The notes beneath the pieces were generated by a model that saw nothing but the letters and a program-made list of their open reading frames with translations, did no database searches and was not told the DNA's origin. A stretch of DNA of 64,000 nt from positions 62,001 to 126,000 of the forward strand of contig CAJTSF010000002.1 of assembly GCA_910578985.1 (NCBI GenBank), written 5' to 3'. Below, in pieces: positions 1-8,941 of this stretch (position 1 is its first letter; each line of letters begins with the position of its first letter). Both the position numbers and the translations under genes were made by a program. The stretch is from an uncultured Odoribacter sp. (lineage in GTDB: Bacteria > Bacteroidota > Bacteroidia > Bacteroidales > Marinifilaceae).

Positions 1-1
1 C

Positions 2-391
2 ATGAAGGAGGTGAGGAAATGGTTTCTCTCCGACAAGGCGGAAGACCAGGACAAGCTGGAGGATTATTGCCTGACGAACGCGCGGAAATACGACAAATTC
101 AATGACAGCTGGGTGGAGGTCAATCACTTGCTGAACTTAATCAACGAGGAGGGAAGCCAGCTGATGAAAGACATCAAGACCCATAAGAAGATAGAACGGA
201 AAGACAGTAATTTTTACTATTTCCTGAAAATCAATGACTGGCAGGCGGACAATACGGTGGCGCCCTTGAGTTATGTGCGGGAAGACATCATCCTTATCCT
301 GAGAAACCGGACAAGGCTGGAGTTCGAGAGCGAACTGGAAAGGCAAATCAATGAAGAAGCACGCCGGAAGAATTTCGTGAAAATATTCTAA
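2..391 (+). CDS. C-terminal part of a SurA-associated periplasmic protein (partial)
   Basis: The reading frame is open from the window edge and the first Met is at base 2, so the true start almost certainly lies outside. The visible 129 residues are highly charged, helical-looking and have no signal peptide. The end (a VREDI-type stretch, then a basic/acidic helix closing in VKIF) resembles the tail of the peptidyl-prolyl isomerase-like lipoproteins that precede surA in Bacteroidales; this comparison is from memory. The stop lies 12 bases before the SurA-like gene, so the two are probably co-transcribed and act in outer-membrane protein folding. No PpiC motif is visible in the part shown. Confidence 0.6.
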   Translation: MKEVRKWFLSDKAEDQDKLEDYCLTNARKYDKFNDSWVEVNHLLNLINEEGSQLMKDIKTHKKIERKDSNFYYFLKINDWQADNTVAPLSYVREDIILILRNRTRLEFESELERQINEEARRKNFVKIF

Positions 392-403
392 ACAACCCTC
401 TAT

Positions 404-1747
404 ATGAAAAAGTACCTATGGTTATCGGTTTCGTTGGTGTTATGCAGCACGGCGTTCGCCCAAAAAAATGTGGTGGACAAGATTGTGGCTATCGTTGGCG
501 AGGAGATTATTTTGAAATCGGATATTGAAAACGCTTACCTACAGGAGCAGGGGCAGGGACTGGTGTCCTCCTCCGCCGACTACCGAACGGAATTGCTGGA
601 AAGGCAACTGGTACAGAAGCTGTTGATGGCACAAGCACAAATCGACAGTATCTTCGTGACAGAGGATCAGGTGGAGAATGCCGTGGAGCGGCAAATCGAG
701 TTCTTTATCGGCAATGCCGGTTCGAAAGAACGCCTGGAAGCCTATTTCGGGAAGCCGATAGAGGAAATCAAGGACGATATGCGCGCGCCTTTCCGGGAAC
801 GGTTGATTACGGAACAGATGCAGCAGAAAATCGTGGAGAAGATACGCATCACCCCCTCCGAAGTGAGGAGCTATTTCAAGAAGTTGCCGAAGGACAGCCT
901 GCCGGAAATGCCGGACCGTTATGAGTTGCAGCAGATTGTACTCCGTCCCCGCATCAGCGACGCGGAAAAAGAACGCATCCGGGAGCGCCTGCGCGAATTT
1001 CGGGAACAAATCCTGAACGGGGAGAAAACGTTCAACACGCTGGCGGTGCTCTATTCGGAAGACCCGCAATCGGCAGTCCGGGGCGGAGAATTGGGATATA
1101 TTCCTCGCAACCAGTTGGATCCTGCCTTTGCGGAAGCGGCATTCAACCTGAAGCTAGGAAGGATTTCGAAAATTGTGGAATCCGAGTTCGGCTTCCATAT
1201 CATCCAACTCATCGACCGGCAAGGAGATAAAATCAATGTGCGCCACATCCTGCTGCAACCGAAGATAGCCGATGAGGAGAAAGAGGAGGCGTTGCACCAT
1301 CTGGATACCATCCGCCGGTATATTGTGGACGGCAAAATGACTTTCGAGGAGGCGGCAGCTTATTTCTCTTCCGACAAGAAGACCCTGAACAACGGCGGCC
1401 TGGTGGCAGACCCGCAGACGGCGGATTCACGGATTGCCCGCGCCAATATTCCTGGAGAGACAGCACGGGAAATCAACAAGCTGAAAGTGGGGGAAATATC
1501 CATGCCTTTCGTCTCCCACTCGGAAAGAGGACAGGAGGAATATAAAATCGTCAAAGTGAAGGCGTTTTATCCCCGTCATCAGGCAAACTTGGAAGAGGAC
1601 TGGCAGAATTTCGAACTGATGCTGACCGAGGAGAAACAGATGAGCAAATTGGAAAAGTGGATCAAGGAGAAGCAAGCCAACACATACATCCACATCGATG
1701 AGGAGTACCGCAACGGGAAATTCAGATACGACGGGTGGATAAAATAA
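404..1747 (+). CDS. SurA-like periplasmic peptidyl-prolyl isomerase/chaperone
   Basis: The 447-residue protein has a clear Sec signal peptide (MKKYLWLSVSLVLCSTAFA, then Q20). Residues about 25-165 match the SurA N-terminal chaperone helices (VDKIVAIVGEEIILKSDIE). Two parvulin (PpiC) domains follow at about 170-275 (YSEDP, then GGELGYI and FGFHIIQL) and 275-380. The second is degenerate: it keeps the VRHILL strand and NNGGL but lacks the usual GGDLG loop. The family escorts outer-membrane proteins across the periplasm. It sits between the partial gene at the left edge and a MoxR ATPase, with a short 19-base gap to the latter. The start fits the signal peptide. Confidence 0.92.
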   Translation: MKKYLWLSVSLVLCSTAFAQKNVVDKIVAIVGEEIILKSDIENAYLQEQGQGLVSSSADYRTELLERQLVQKLLMAQAQIDSIFVTEDQVENAVERQIEFFIGNAGSKERLEAYFGKPIEEIKDDMRAPFRERLITEQMQQKIVEKIRITPSEVRSYFKKLPKDSLPEMPDRYELQQIVLRPRISDAEKERIRERLREFREQILNGEKTFNTLAVLYSEDPQSAVRGGELGYIPRNQLDPAFAEAAFNLKLGRISKIVESEFGFHIIQLIDRQGDKINVRHILLQPKIADEEKEEALHHLDTIRRYIVDGKMTFEEAAAYFSSDKKTLNNGGLVADPQTADSRIARANIPGETAREINKLKVGEISMPFVSHSERGQEEYKIVKVKAFYPRHQANLEEDWQNFELMLTEEKQMSKLEKWIKEKQANTYIHIDEEYRNGKFRYDGWIK

Positions 1748-1766
1748 CAGATATCAAGTAAGTGTC

Positions 1767-2726
1767 ATGGAAGAGCAAACGAAACAAATCGACCGACTGA
1801 AGGAAACATACGGACGTCTGAAACAGGAGATTTCGCGCAAGATTGTCGGTCAGGATAAGGTGATTGATAAAATACTGGTGTCCATTTTCAGCAATGGACA
1901 CTGCCTTTTAATCGGCGTGCCGGGATTGGCAAAGACCCTGATGGTTACTGCCGTTTCCGAAGTGCTGGACCTGAAGTATAATCGTATACAATTCACGCCC
2001 GACCTGATGCCGTCGGACATCATCGGGACGGAGATACTGGATACCTCGAAGGAGTTCCGCTTTATCCAGGGTCCCTTGTTTGCCAACATCATCCTGGCGG
2101 ACGAAATTAACCGCACGCCGCCCAAGACGCAAAGCGCCCTGTTGGAAGCCATGCAGGAACGCGAGGTGACGGCGGCGGGAACGACACGCCGCTTGTACCA
2201 GCCGTTCTTCGTACTGGCAACGCAGAACCCGATTGAGCAGGAGGGTACTTATCCCCTGCCGGAAGCGCAATTGGACCGTTTTATGTTCAGCGTGGTGCTC
2301 GACTACCCCGCCCTGGAGGAGGAAATCGCCATCGTGGAAAGCACGACGGGGCAGCAGCAGCCGAAGTTGGAGAAGATACTTTCAGGGGAGGATATCCTGA
2401 ATTACCAGGCGGTCATCCGGGAAATTCCCGTCCCGCGGCATATCACGGAATATGCCGTCAAGCTGGCGGCGAAGACGCGTCCCAGACAACCCCTCGCCCA
2501 CCCGCTTGCCAACCAGTATCTGAACTGGGGGGCAGGTCCCCGCGCGTCACAGTTTCTCATATCGGGTGCCAAGACAAACGCCGCCCTGAACGGGAAATAC
2601 GCTCCCGACATCGAAGATGTGAAATGCGTGGCGGAATCTATTCTGCGGCACAGGATATTCAAGAATTATAAGGCGGAAGCGGAGCATATCCGGGTGGAAG
2701 ACCTGATTCAAGAGTTTATCAAATAA
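1767..2726 (+). CDS. MoxR-family AAA+ ATPase
   Basis: This 319-residue cytosolic ATPase has Walker A GVPGLAKT at about 50-57, a Walker B-type LADEINRTPPKTQSALLEAMQE region near 110-130, and the MoxR signature ATQNPIEQEGTYPLPEAQLDRF. The C-terminal lid (AAA_lid_2) follows. MoxR proteins act as chaperone-like ATPases, usually with VWA-domain and DUF58 partners. No such partner is encoded next to it here; it lies in a surA-moxR-ostA run with 19- and 7-base gaps. Family assignment is firm; its client is unknown. Confidence 0.93.
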   Translation: MEEQTKQIDRLKETYGRLKQEISRKIVGQDKVIDKILVSIFSNGHCLLIGVPGLAKTLMVTAVSEVLDLKYNRIQFTPDLMPSDIIGTEILDTSKEFRFIQGPLFANIILADEINRTPPKTQSALLEAMQEREVTAAGTTRRLYQPFFVLATQNPIEQEGTYPLPEAQLDRFMFSVVLDYPALEEEIAIVESTTGQQQPKLEKILSGEDILNYQAVIREIPVPRHITEYAVKLAAKTRPRQPLAHPLANQYLNWGAGPRASQFLISGAKTNAALNGKYAPDIEDVKCVAESILRHRIFKNYKAEAEHIRVEDLIQEFIK

Positions 2727-2733
2727 TATATCC

Positions 2734-4257
2734 ATGACGCGTATCGCCTGCCTGCTCTTCTGTATCTGTGTTCTCGGATTCAAATCCCATGCCCAGCAAA
2801 AAACACAAATCAATATCCTGAATTCGGATTCGCTGGTGGTGGCGAAAAGCGGAGAGAAAGCCAACCGTTTCATCGGAAACGTGCAACTCCGGCATCAGGA
2901 CATGATGATGACATGCGACAGCCTCTACCAATATGCCGACAGCAATTACATCGAAGCTTTCGGGCGCGTCCATGCCGTGCAGAACGATACGTTGAACCTT
3001 TGGGGGGATTGGGTGTATTACAACGGGAATACGGAGAAGGCACGCGTCAGGAGAAATGTCGTCATGCAAGACCCGCAAATCACACTGACCACGGATTTTC
3101 TGGATTATGACGCGGGGCAGCGCATCGGGTACTATTTCAACGGCGGTACCATCAAAGACAGCATCAATACGCTGATCAGCGACGAGGGATATTATTTCCT
3201 GCCCGTCCACGAGATGTTTTTCAAGGACAGTGTCAAGGTGTACACGCCGGAGTATACGCTCTATTCGGATACGCTGAAATACCACACGGAAAACAAAATC
3301 ATCACTATCGTAGGACCGACAACCATCATCGGGGAGAACCGGACATTGTATTCGGAATACGGGTGGTACAACACCCTGACTTCGCATGCGGAACTCTACA
3401 AAAACAATACGCTCACCTACAATAATTACATCGGCAGTTCGGACACCTTGGTGGTGGACAGCTTGGACGGCACTGCCGTCATGCGGCGGCATATCCATTT
3501 GTATGACACGGTGAATAAAGCGATTGTGGAAGGAAATTACGGAGAGGTACTGAAAAATAACGAGTATGCTTTTGTCACGCAGGAAGCGCTATTGATTCTG
3601 GTCGGAGAGGCGGATTCGCTTTTTGTACACGGGGATACCCTTTCCATCAGTAAGGACTCTGTCGGTAACCATGTCATGAAAGCCTATCATCATACGAAGT
3701 TTTTCAGCAGGGATTTGCAAGGAGTGTGCGATTCTATCGCCTATCCTGTGGCGGACTCGACGATTTATCTCTACGAAACCCCTATTGTCTGGGCAAGCGG
3801 CAATCAATTGACTGCAACAAATATCAGTATGCACATGACGGATAATCAGGTGGACCGTTTTTTCTTGAAAAGCAAAGCAATGATGGTGAACCAGGTGGAT
3901 TCTACGATGTACAAACTCCTCCCCGACCAGCGCGGCGTGCTGTTCAATCAAATCAAGGGACGGGACATCACGGGTTACGTCCGAAATAATGAATTATACA
4001 TGATACTGGTGGACGGCAGCGGAGAATCCATTTTCTACCCCGATGACAAAGGATTTATCATCGGTTTGAACAGAGCCACCAGTTCAATGATACGAATTGA
4101 ACTGGAAGAAAGGAAAATCAAAGACATTACATTCATCACCAAACCGGAAGGTAGTCTGAACCCGCTGTTCATGGTCAAGCCGGAAGACCGGCAGCTCAAA
4201 GATTTCCAATGGCATATCGAAAAGAAGCCGATGAAAAAGGAGGATATTTATAAGTAA
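2734..4257 (+). CDS. LptA/OstA-like organic solvent tolerance protein
   Basis: The 507-residue protein has a signal peptide (ending HAQ at about 21) and repeated short beta-strands of the OstA/LptA jellyroll (for example VVAKSGEKANRFIGNVQLRHQDMMMTCDSL). Two or three consecutive OstA-like segments fill residues 30-300. The family bridges the periplasm for LPS transport. Bacteroidota forms are longer than the E. coli LptA (about 185 residues), as here. The gene follows moxR by 7 bases, so the run surA-moxR-ostA is likely one operon for envelope assembly. The 250-residue C-terminal extension is of unknown role. Confidence 0.8.
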   Translation: MTRIACLLFCICVLGFKSHAQQKTQINILNSDSLVVAKSGEKANRFIGNVQLRHQDMMMTCDSLYQYADSNYIEAFGRVHAVQNDTLNLWGDWVYYNGNTEKARVRRNVVMQDPQITLTTDFLDYDAGQRIGYYFNGGTIKDSINTLISDEGYYFLPVHEMFFKDSVKVYTPEYTLYSDTLKYHTENKIITIVGPTTIIGENRTLYSEYGWYNTLTSHAELYKNNTLTYNNYIGSSDTLVVDSLDGTAVMRRHIHLYDTVNKAIVEGNYGEVLKNNEYAFVTQEALLILVGEADSLFVHGDTLSISKDSVGNHVMKAYHHTKFFSRDLQGVCDSIAYPVADSTIYLYETPIVWASGNQLTATNISMHMTDNQVDRFFLKSKAMMVNQVDSTMYKLLPDQRGVLFNQIKGRDITGYVRNNELYMILVDGSGESIFYPDDKGFIIGLNRATSSMIRIELEERKIKDITFITKPEGSLNPLFMVKPEDRQLKDFQWHIEKKPMKKEDIYK

Positions 4258-4262
4258 TCCCC

Positions 4263-5444
4263 CTACTCCTCTTCAAAATAGGTCGAATAACGGTTCCAGA
4301 AGTTCTCGTTCTCACGGATATCCTCGTAATAGGTGCGCCCTTCTATGATTTGCGGTTCCGTCATTCTCACACGGGTCGTGACGAACTCCATGCTCCCCTC
4401 CACCGGAAGCTTACCTTCATTGTAAGAATATTTGATATTCACCCCACTCAAGAAATAGACCGAACGTAACTTTTTGTAAGTCGTCGTTATCTGCGTCTTC
4501 ACTTCGCTCCGAGGTTCCTCATCGATGGCAATAAGCTGGCGTCCCAGTGCATTGAAATCGCGTGAAGTGATATTCACGACATTCTTCAATACAGCGAAAT
4601 CCTTGAGATTTATATAGATTTCTCCGGAATAGGTCAAGACGGAAGGAATGCCTGCCGTAGAGAGAGACGGTTTGACAGCAGTGTAGGAAATGATTTGCAC
4701 GGAGTCACCTTCATACAAGGTCTTGGCTTTTCCGGTGAGTTTATAATCCCGGGAATTGACGATGTCCAACACGTTGCGTGTATGGCGCACGATATCAGAG
4801 GTCAGAATGTCATCTATGCAGGTCAAGCCGTCGAATACGGAGACTGCCGGTTGATTGCGACGCACTTCGTTGTATTTGTAACGAATGTTTTTAAAAGTAG
4901 TCTCCACATCAGTACGGTTATACCCTTCCGCATCGTAAATGGTGACTGTGGCTTCCTTGACTTTTTCTTCTTCCACCCGACTGAAAGCATGTTTGAAGTA
5001 GCCTTCGTAGTTGTAGGGAGTGCTAATGTAGTTTTTATTAATATGGGAAACGACATTCTGCAACATCTTCTTGTAAATCAGCAACTGTCCGTAAACATCC
5101 ACTTCCCCGATGCCATAAGTGACCGGACGCAAGCGAATAATGAAATCAGGGTTGCCCTGAAACTCGTGGGCTTTGTACTCTACCGTGGCATAACCGACAG
5201 CGGAAACCCGCACTTTATGGAGAGCGTATTTAGGAGGAATGGAAAGTTCGAATTTGCCGTCCATATCGGAAGCCACACCCGCCACCGTACCAAGCAATCC
5301 CAAATTCGCAAACGGGATGGGTTCTTGCGTTTGCGCGTCTATCACTGTGCCTCTCAAGACCAACTTGTCATCCTGTTGTGCATACCCCGTCATATAAGTG
5401 CCTATCCAAAAAAGGAGGCATAACATCCATGTTTTGCGTGCCAT
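4263..5444 (-). CDS. Secreted carboxypeptidase-regulatory-like domain protein
   Basis: The 393-residue protein has a signal peptide (cleavage after GYA-Q, about residue 23). A CarboxypepD_reg-like beta-sandwich follows at about 28-110 (LRGTVIDAQTQEPIPFANLGLLGT ... GKFELSIP ... VSAVGYATVEY), as in SusC N-termini. The remainder (about 115-393) is a predicted beta-rich domain seen in many Bacteroidota envelope proteins (DUF5686-related look) but shorter than those, and there is no C-terminal barrel signal. It converges on the OstA-like gene with a 5-base gap. Function is unknown; periplasmic or outer-membrane location is inferred. Confidence 0.75.
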   Translation of the reverse strand: MARKTWMLCLLFWIGTYMTGYAQQDDKLVLRGTVIDAQTQEPIPFANLGLLGTVAGVASDMDGKFELSIPPKYALHKVRVSAVGYATVEYKAHEFQGNPDFIIRLRPVTYGIGEVDVYGQLLIYKKMLQNVVSHINKNYISTPYNYEGYFKHAFSRVEEEKVKEATVTIYDAEGYNRTDVETTFKNIRYKYNEVRRNQPAVSVFDGLTCIDDILTSDIVRHTRNVLDIVNSRDYKLTGKAKTLYEGDSVQIISYTAVKPSLSTAGIPSVLTYSGEIYINLKDFAVLKNVVNITSRDFNALGRQLIAIDEEPRSEVKTQITTTYKKLRSVYFLSGVNIKYSYNEGKLPVEGSMEFVTTRVRMTEPQIIEGRTYYEDIRENENFWNRYSTYFEEE

Positions 5445-5503
5445 CTTTCTGTTCTTTTTAGTAATTCCGCATGGTTTTGCGCGGTGTTTCTATTTTAATT
5501 TTA

Positions 5504-5511
5504 TATATTTG
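5504..5511 (+). promoter_or_regulatory. -7 element (TATATTTG) before the lipoprotein gene
   Basis: TATATTTG fits the Bacteroidota -7 consensus TAnnTTTG, 65 bases before the 5576 start. A TTTG occurs upstream at 5476-5479, but the spacing (24) is longer than the usual 19-21, so the -33 part is doubtful. Confidence 0.5.
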
Positions 5512-5575
5512 CCCCAAAGTAAGCAATTATAAGGCGAAAAACAAAATAAGTTTGTAACAATTAAAGTTTTAAAGG

Positions 5576-6226
5576 ATGGGAAAAACAGTATCATACATCG
5601 GTTTGGCGCTTCTTATCAGTTCTTTATTAGGCTCTTGTGTTTCCAAAAAGAAGTATGAAGAATTGGCCAGGGCAAAGCGGGAATCGGACCGCAACGTATC
5701 GGAGTTGAAACGGGAAAAAAGCCGTCTGGAAAAAGACTTGCAAAACGCAAAGGATGATTTTAATACCATTCGTTACAAATTGACGGAGAACAATGCCGGC
5801 AAAGATAAAACCATCGACCAGTTGTACACGCAATTGCGCTCACTGGAAAGCAAGCAGGTGGAATTGAAATCGGAATTGAGCAACGTGGCGGACCAGATTA
5901 AAACAACCACACAATCCACCGGAGAACAAATCGCATCATTGGAAAGCACATTGCAGAAAGTTACCGCCGACCGGGACCAGTTGCGTCGGCAATTAACGGA
6001 GGTACAAACCGAACTGGAATTCGAGAACCGGAAAATGAAAAGCGAATTGGAAATAGCTGCCGCCCAAGCGGAAGGCAAGGAGGCGGAAATCGAAAAATGG
6101 AAGAAAGACTATGAGGAGATGAACAAGAAACTGAACTGGATTCGCAAGACCAAAGCCGAAGCAGACGCAGAAATCAAGAAATTGACGAATCAGGTGAATC
6201 TGTTGAAAAAAGAATTGTCTAAATAA
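5576..6226 (+). CDS. Coiled-coil lipoprotein
   Basis: The 216-residue protein begins with a lipoprotein signal (hydrophobic stretch, then LLGSC with Cys21). The rest, from about residue 25 to the end, is one long charged heptad-type coiled coil rich in E, K, L and Q. No enzymatic domain is visible. It looks like a periplasmic structural or tethering lipoprotein. It is followed after two bases by a small membrane protein, and a similar coiled-coil membrane protein is encoded at 8025. I do not recognise a named family. Confidence 0.8.
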   Translation: MGKTVSYIGLALLISSLLGSCVSKKKYEELARAKRESDRNVSELKREKSRLEKDLQNAKDDFNTIRYKLTENNAGKDKTIDQLYTQLRSLESKQVELKSELSNVADQIKTTTQSTGEQIASLESTLQKVTADRDQLRRQLTEVQTELEFENRKMKSELEIAAAQAEGKEAEIEKWKKDYEEMNKKLNWIRKTKAEADAEIKKLTNQVNLLKKELSK

Positions 6227-6228
6227 AG

Positions 6229-6600
6229 ATGCTGTATATCGTCGGGGGAATCATAGGGCTGCTACTCGTAGTTGCCCTATTTACTTATCTGAATAATAGA
6301 AAAAGCGGCAGAGAGGAAGAGGTAAAAGCACCGCCTGCGGACTGCTGCGGAGCGCATGCTATCTGTGAAAAAGGACTGAAAAAAGCGAACCTGCACATCG
6401 ACTATTTCGATGATGAAGAGTTGGATGTCTGGAAACATACGGATGCGGATGCCTACTCGGACGAGCAGATAGATCAATTCCGGGAAATCCTCTATACGCT
6501 CCGCCCGGAAGAGTTGGAAGACTGGTTGGTCAGTCTGGAAAAAAGAGAAATCGCCTTCCCTACCGTACTGCGCCCGGAAGCCTACGACCTGTTGCCTTGA
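6229..6600 (+). CDS. Small single-pass membrane protein with CCGxHxxCE motif
   Basis: The 123-residue protein has one N-terminal membrane helix (about 2-21), then a short basic linker and a CCGAHAICE motif (about 38-46) whose Cys/His spacing could bind a metal. An acidic cytosolic or periplasmic domain follows (DEELDVWKHTDADAYSDEQIDQF). I recall similar unannotated short proteins in Bacteroidales, but no function. It is co-directional with, and two bases after, the coiled-coil lipoprotein. Its last 19 bases overlap the tail of the convergent DUF2851 gene. Confidence 0.75.
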   Translation: MLYIVGGIIGLLLVVALFTYLNNRKSGREEEVKAPPADCCGAHAICEKGLKKANLHIDYFDDEELDVWKHTDADAYSDEQIDQFREILYTLRPEELEDWLVSLEKREIAFPTVLRPEAYDLLP

Positions 6601-7871
6601 GCGTCCGTGCGCTTCAATACTTCCCGGCTTAACCGGCATTGCAGGCAGCGGTGTTTTTCGCAGTATTCCCTGGAAATCTCAATCAACGCCTGGGTTTGCA
6701 ACCCGGAACGGATAGCATGGCGGGAGTCCGTCCACGCCCGGACAATATAGTTTTCTTCAGGCGGACACGCTTCCAACCAAGTCAATGCCTTTTCCTGCAA
6801 CTGCTCCTCTCCCCTTTCATGACCGTACAAAAACATAAAAGGAACTACCGCATTAATCAAGAGGATTCTCTTGGCGGATTCCCCTAACCGGTGAGGGTAT
6901 TTTTCCGCCGGAATACCCGGACGATAATGCTCTTCCCAATAAGGGGAAACCTGTATGTCCAGCAACTTCTCCGCCTCTTTCCAAGTGGAAGCCTGCAATA
7001 TTCGGGAAGATAATGCTGCGAATCGAGGCACCAGAGAGGCAAACAATGCTAATCGCAAGGTCGGAAAGCTCGCCGGACGCATACGCATGAATTTCCATTG
7101 TGCGGGATTCATCACTTGTAATTCGTGCTTGTGCCGTAAATGGGCAAATTCCTGTTGCAATTTCCTGACATATTCGTCCTCTTCCGCCGCCGACAAAAAA
7201 CCTGCACACCCCAACAGCAAGGCCTCTACGGAAAGCGGTTTGTCAGCATAACGCAACAGAATACGGTGAGGCAGCAAAAGAGACAGTTGATAGAAGGGCT
7301 CCGCATTCACATTCCCGGTCCAATATTTGCACACGAGGCGGTAGAAACACTCTTCCCAATCGTTGAGAGTTTGGTCCATCATGAGTTTGATGTCCCTGCA
7401 TTTTCGCTCCAGGCGTTCTATCGCCATGGATTGAAGGACCATTTGAAAATAAGATTCATCGATTCGGTCTAAAGCATACCGGCAACCGGGACGAACGGGA
7501 CTGGCATCCATATAAAGATATTCCCGATACAACTGCTCGGCATACTCCAATACCAGCGTCTCAATCTCCCTTCCCCGGCTGTCATATATCTTTGTATCGG
7601 CTTCCTGCACTACGGAAAGAATGACATTGTCGTAGGCAGAATCTCTGTCGTGCCCGTGCTTGTGCCAGTCGCTGTTGCGGCAATGCACCTCCACATTGCC
7701 TGCCCACTCTACCCCGTCGATGCGGATTCGAGCATTGAAAAAATCCGGACCGGCATCCCGGTTTAGCCTTCCGGGATCGGATATTTCAACCCGTTTGCCG
7801 GAAACCGTACGAAATTCCCGGCTGTTAAACAGGGTATTGCCCCACACGTATTGCAAGAAATCTTCTTTCAT
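6582..7871 (-). CDS. DUF2851 family protein
   Basis: This is a large cytosolic protein of about 429 residues. The chosen start (MKEDFLQYVWGNTLFNSREF) matches the usual DUF2851 N-terminus; the frame stays open 63 bases further upstream, which would add a Cys-rich, unlikely leader. Characteristic features are NRDAGPDFFNARIRIDGVEWAGNVEVH near 40-65 (which looks like a PD-(D/E)XK-type core, by inference), HKHGHDRDSAYDNVILSVV, and a C-terminal CLQCRLS pair of cysteines. The role of the family is unknown. The gene is convergent with, and overlaps by 19 bases, the small membrane protein gene. Confidence 0.85.
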   Translation of the reverse strand: MKEDFLQYVWGNTLFNSREFRTVSGKRVEISDPGRLNRDAGPDFFNARIRIDGVEWAGNVEVHCRNSDWHKHGHDRDSAYDNVILSVVQEADTKIYDSRGREIETLVLEYAEQLYREYLYMDASPVRPGCRYALDRIDESYFQMVLQSMAIERLERKCRDIKLMMDQTLNDWEECFYRLVCKYWTGNVNAEPFYQLSLLLPHRILLRYADKPLSVEALLLGCAGFLSAAEEDEYVRKLQQEFAHLRHKHELQVMNPAQWKFMRMRPASFPTLRLALFASLVPRFAALSSRILQASTWKEAEKLLDIQVSPYWEEHYRPGIPAEKYPHRLGESAKRILLINAVVPFMFLYGHERGEEQLQEKALTWLEACPPEENYIVRAWTDSRHAIRSGLQTQALIEISREYCEKHRCLQCRLSREVLKRTDAQGNRS

Positions 7872-7976
7872 AAGCCTGCATATTTTTCTTGAAACAATAT
7901 TAATGCAATTTTCACAGACATCCAATAAATTCATGAAAAATCAAACAAATTCATGGAGCATTTCGTACAATTATAG

Positions 7977-7984
7977 TATTTTTG
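7977..7984 (+). promoter_or_regulatory. -7 element (TATTTTTG) before the 8025 gene
   Basis: TATTTTTG fits TAnnTTTG and lies 40 bases before the ATG at 8025. No TTTG is found at the expected -33 distance, so only the -7 half is supported. Confidence 0.45.
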
Positions 7985-8024
7985 CGAGAGTTTGATGATA
8001 AAATAAGTAGTAAATAAAAATAAT

Positions 8025-8912
8025 ATGGAAGAAATCAAAAAGACCGAAGAGAGGAAAGACAAGATGATGGTCATCGCAATAGCCGGCTTGTCTGTGATTT
8101 TAGTGGCTCTGTTTATTTTCTTTATGATGGAAAGAGCGGAAAACAAGAAGCACGTGGAAGCCATTCGTCAGGAAAAAGAGTTGCTGCAACAGGAACTGAC
8201 GGAACTCAGCCACAATTACGACGACCTGAAAACGAATAACGACACGTTGAACGACAGATTGTTGAAGGAACAGGAAAAGATAGCCACCTTAATCGAAAAA
8301 ATGAAGAAATTCAGGGACAATTCGTATGCTGAAATCAACCGTTACAAGAAAGAGGTAGGCACGCTGAAGACGGTATTGCGCAGCTATGTGGTGCAAATCG
8401 ATTCACTCAACCAATTAAACCGAAAACTGGCACAGGAGAATACGGAAGTGCGGAAACAGATGAGTTGGGTGCGGGAACGCAACCAAAAACTGGAAAACGC
8501 CCAGAAAGACATGAAAGAGGTGATTGCCCGCGCCAGTGCATTGCGGGTAGAGAATTTGACCGTATACCCCGTCAATAAGAACGACAACGAAGTGAATTGG
8601 AAAAAATGCTTCAACCTGAAAGCGGAATTTGCCATTGCCAAAAACATTACAACCAAACGCGGGGAACGTACCGTGTATCTACGCTTGAAACGCCCAGACG
8701 ACAAAGTCATCGCTTTCAGCGAGAAATCGTTCTTCAAGTATCAGAACGTCTCTCTGACCTATTCCGCCAAGCGCGTCATCACCTATGAGGGGGAACGCCT
8801 CGAAATGGCAATCTATTGGCCCAACGACGGCAGCCTCGTCAAAGGAAAGTACACTGCGGAACTGTTCTGTGACAACGAAATGATCGGAAGCACCGAGTTC
8901 TTATTAAAATAA
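8025..8912 (+). CDS. Membrane-anchored coiled-coil protein
   Basis: The 295-residue protein starts with a short charged cytosolic tail, one membrane helix (about 16-37) and a long coiled coil (about 45-170). A compact beta-rich domain follows at about 180-295 (ERTVYLRLKRPDDKVIAFSEKSFF ... GKYTAELFCDNEMIGSTEFLLK), a pattern seen in Bacteroidota proteins with no known role. The topology suggests a periplasmic C-terminus. The gene lies 29 bases before fhs and may be co-transcribed with it, but nothing links the two functionally. Confidence 0.8.
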   Translation: MEEIKKTEERKDKMMVIAIAGLSVILVALFIFFMMERAENKKHVEAIRQEKELLQQELTELSHNYDDLKTNNDTLNDRLLKEQEKIATLIEKMKKFRDNSYAEINRYKKEVGTLKTVLRSYVVQIDSLNQLNRKLAQENTEVRKQMSWVRERNQKLENAQKDMKEVIARASALRVENLTVYPVNKNDNEVNWKKCFNLKAEFAIAKNITTKRGERTVYLRLKRPDDKVIAFSEKSFFKYQNVSLTYSAKRVITYEGERLEMAIYWPNDGSLVKGKYTAELFCDNEMIGSTEFLLK

Positions 8913-8941
8913 CGATAATCAAACCTTAAACACATAATATT

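Noticed and set aside
8913..8941. THF riboswitch before fhs
   Set aside because: The gap is only 29 bases, too short for an aptamer.
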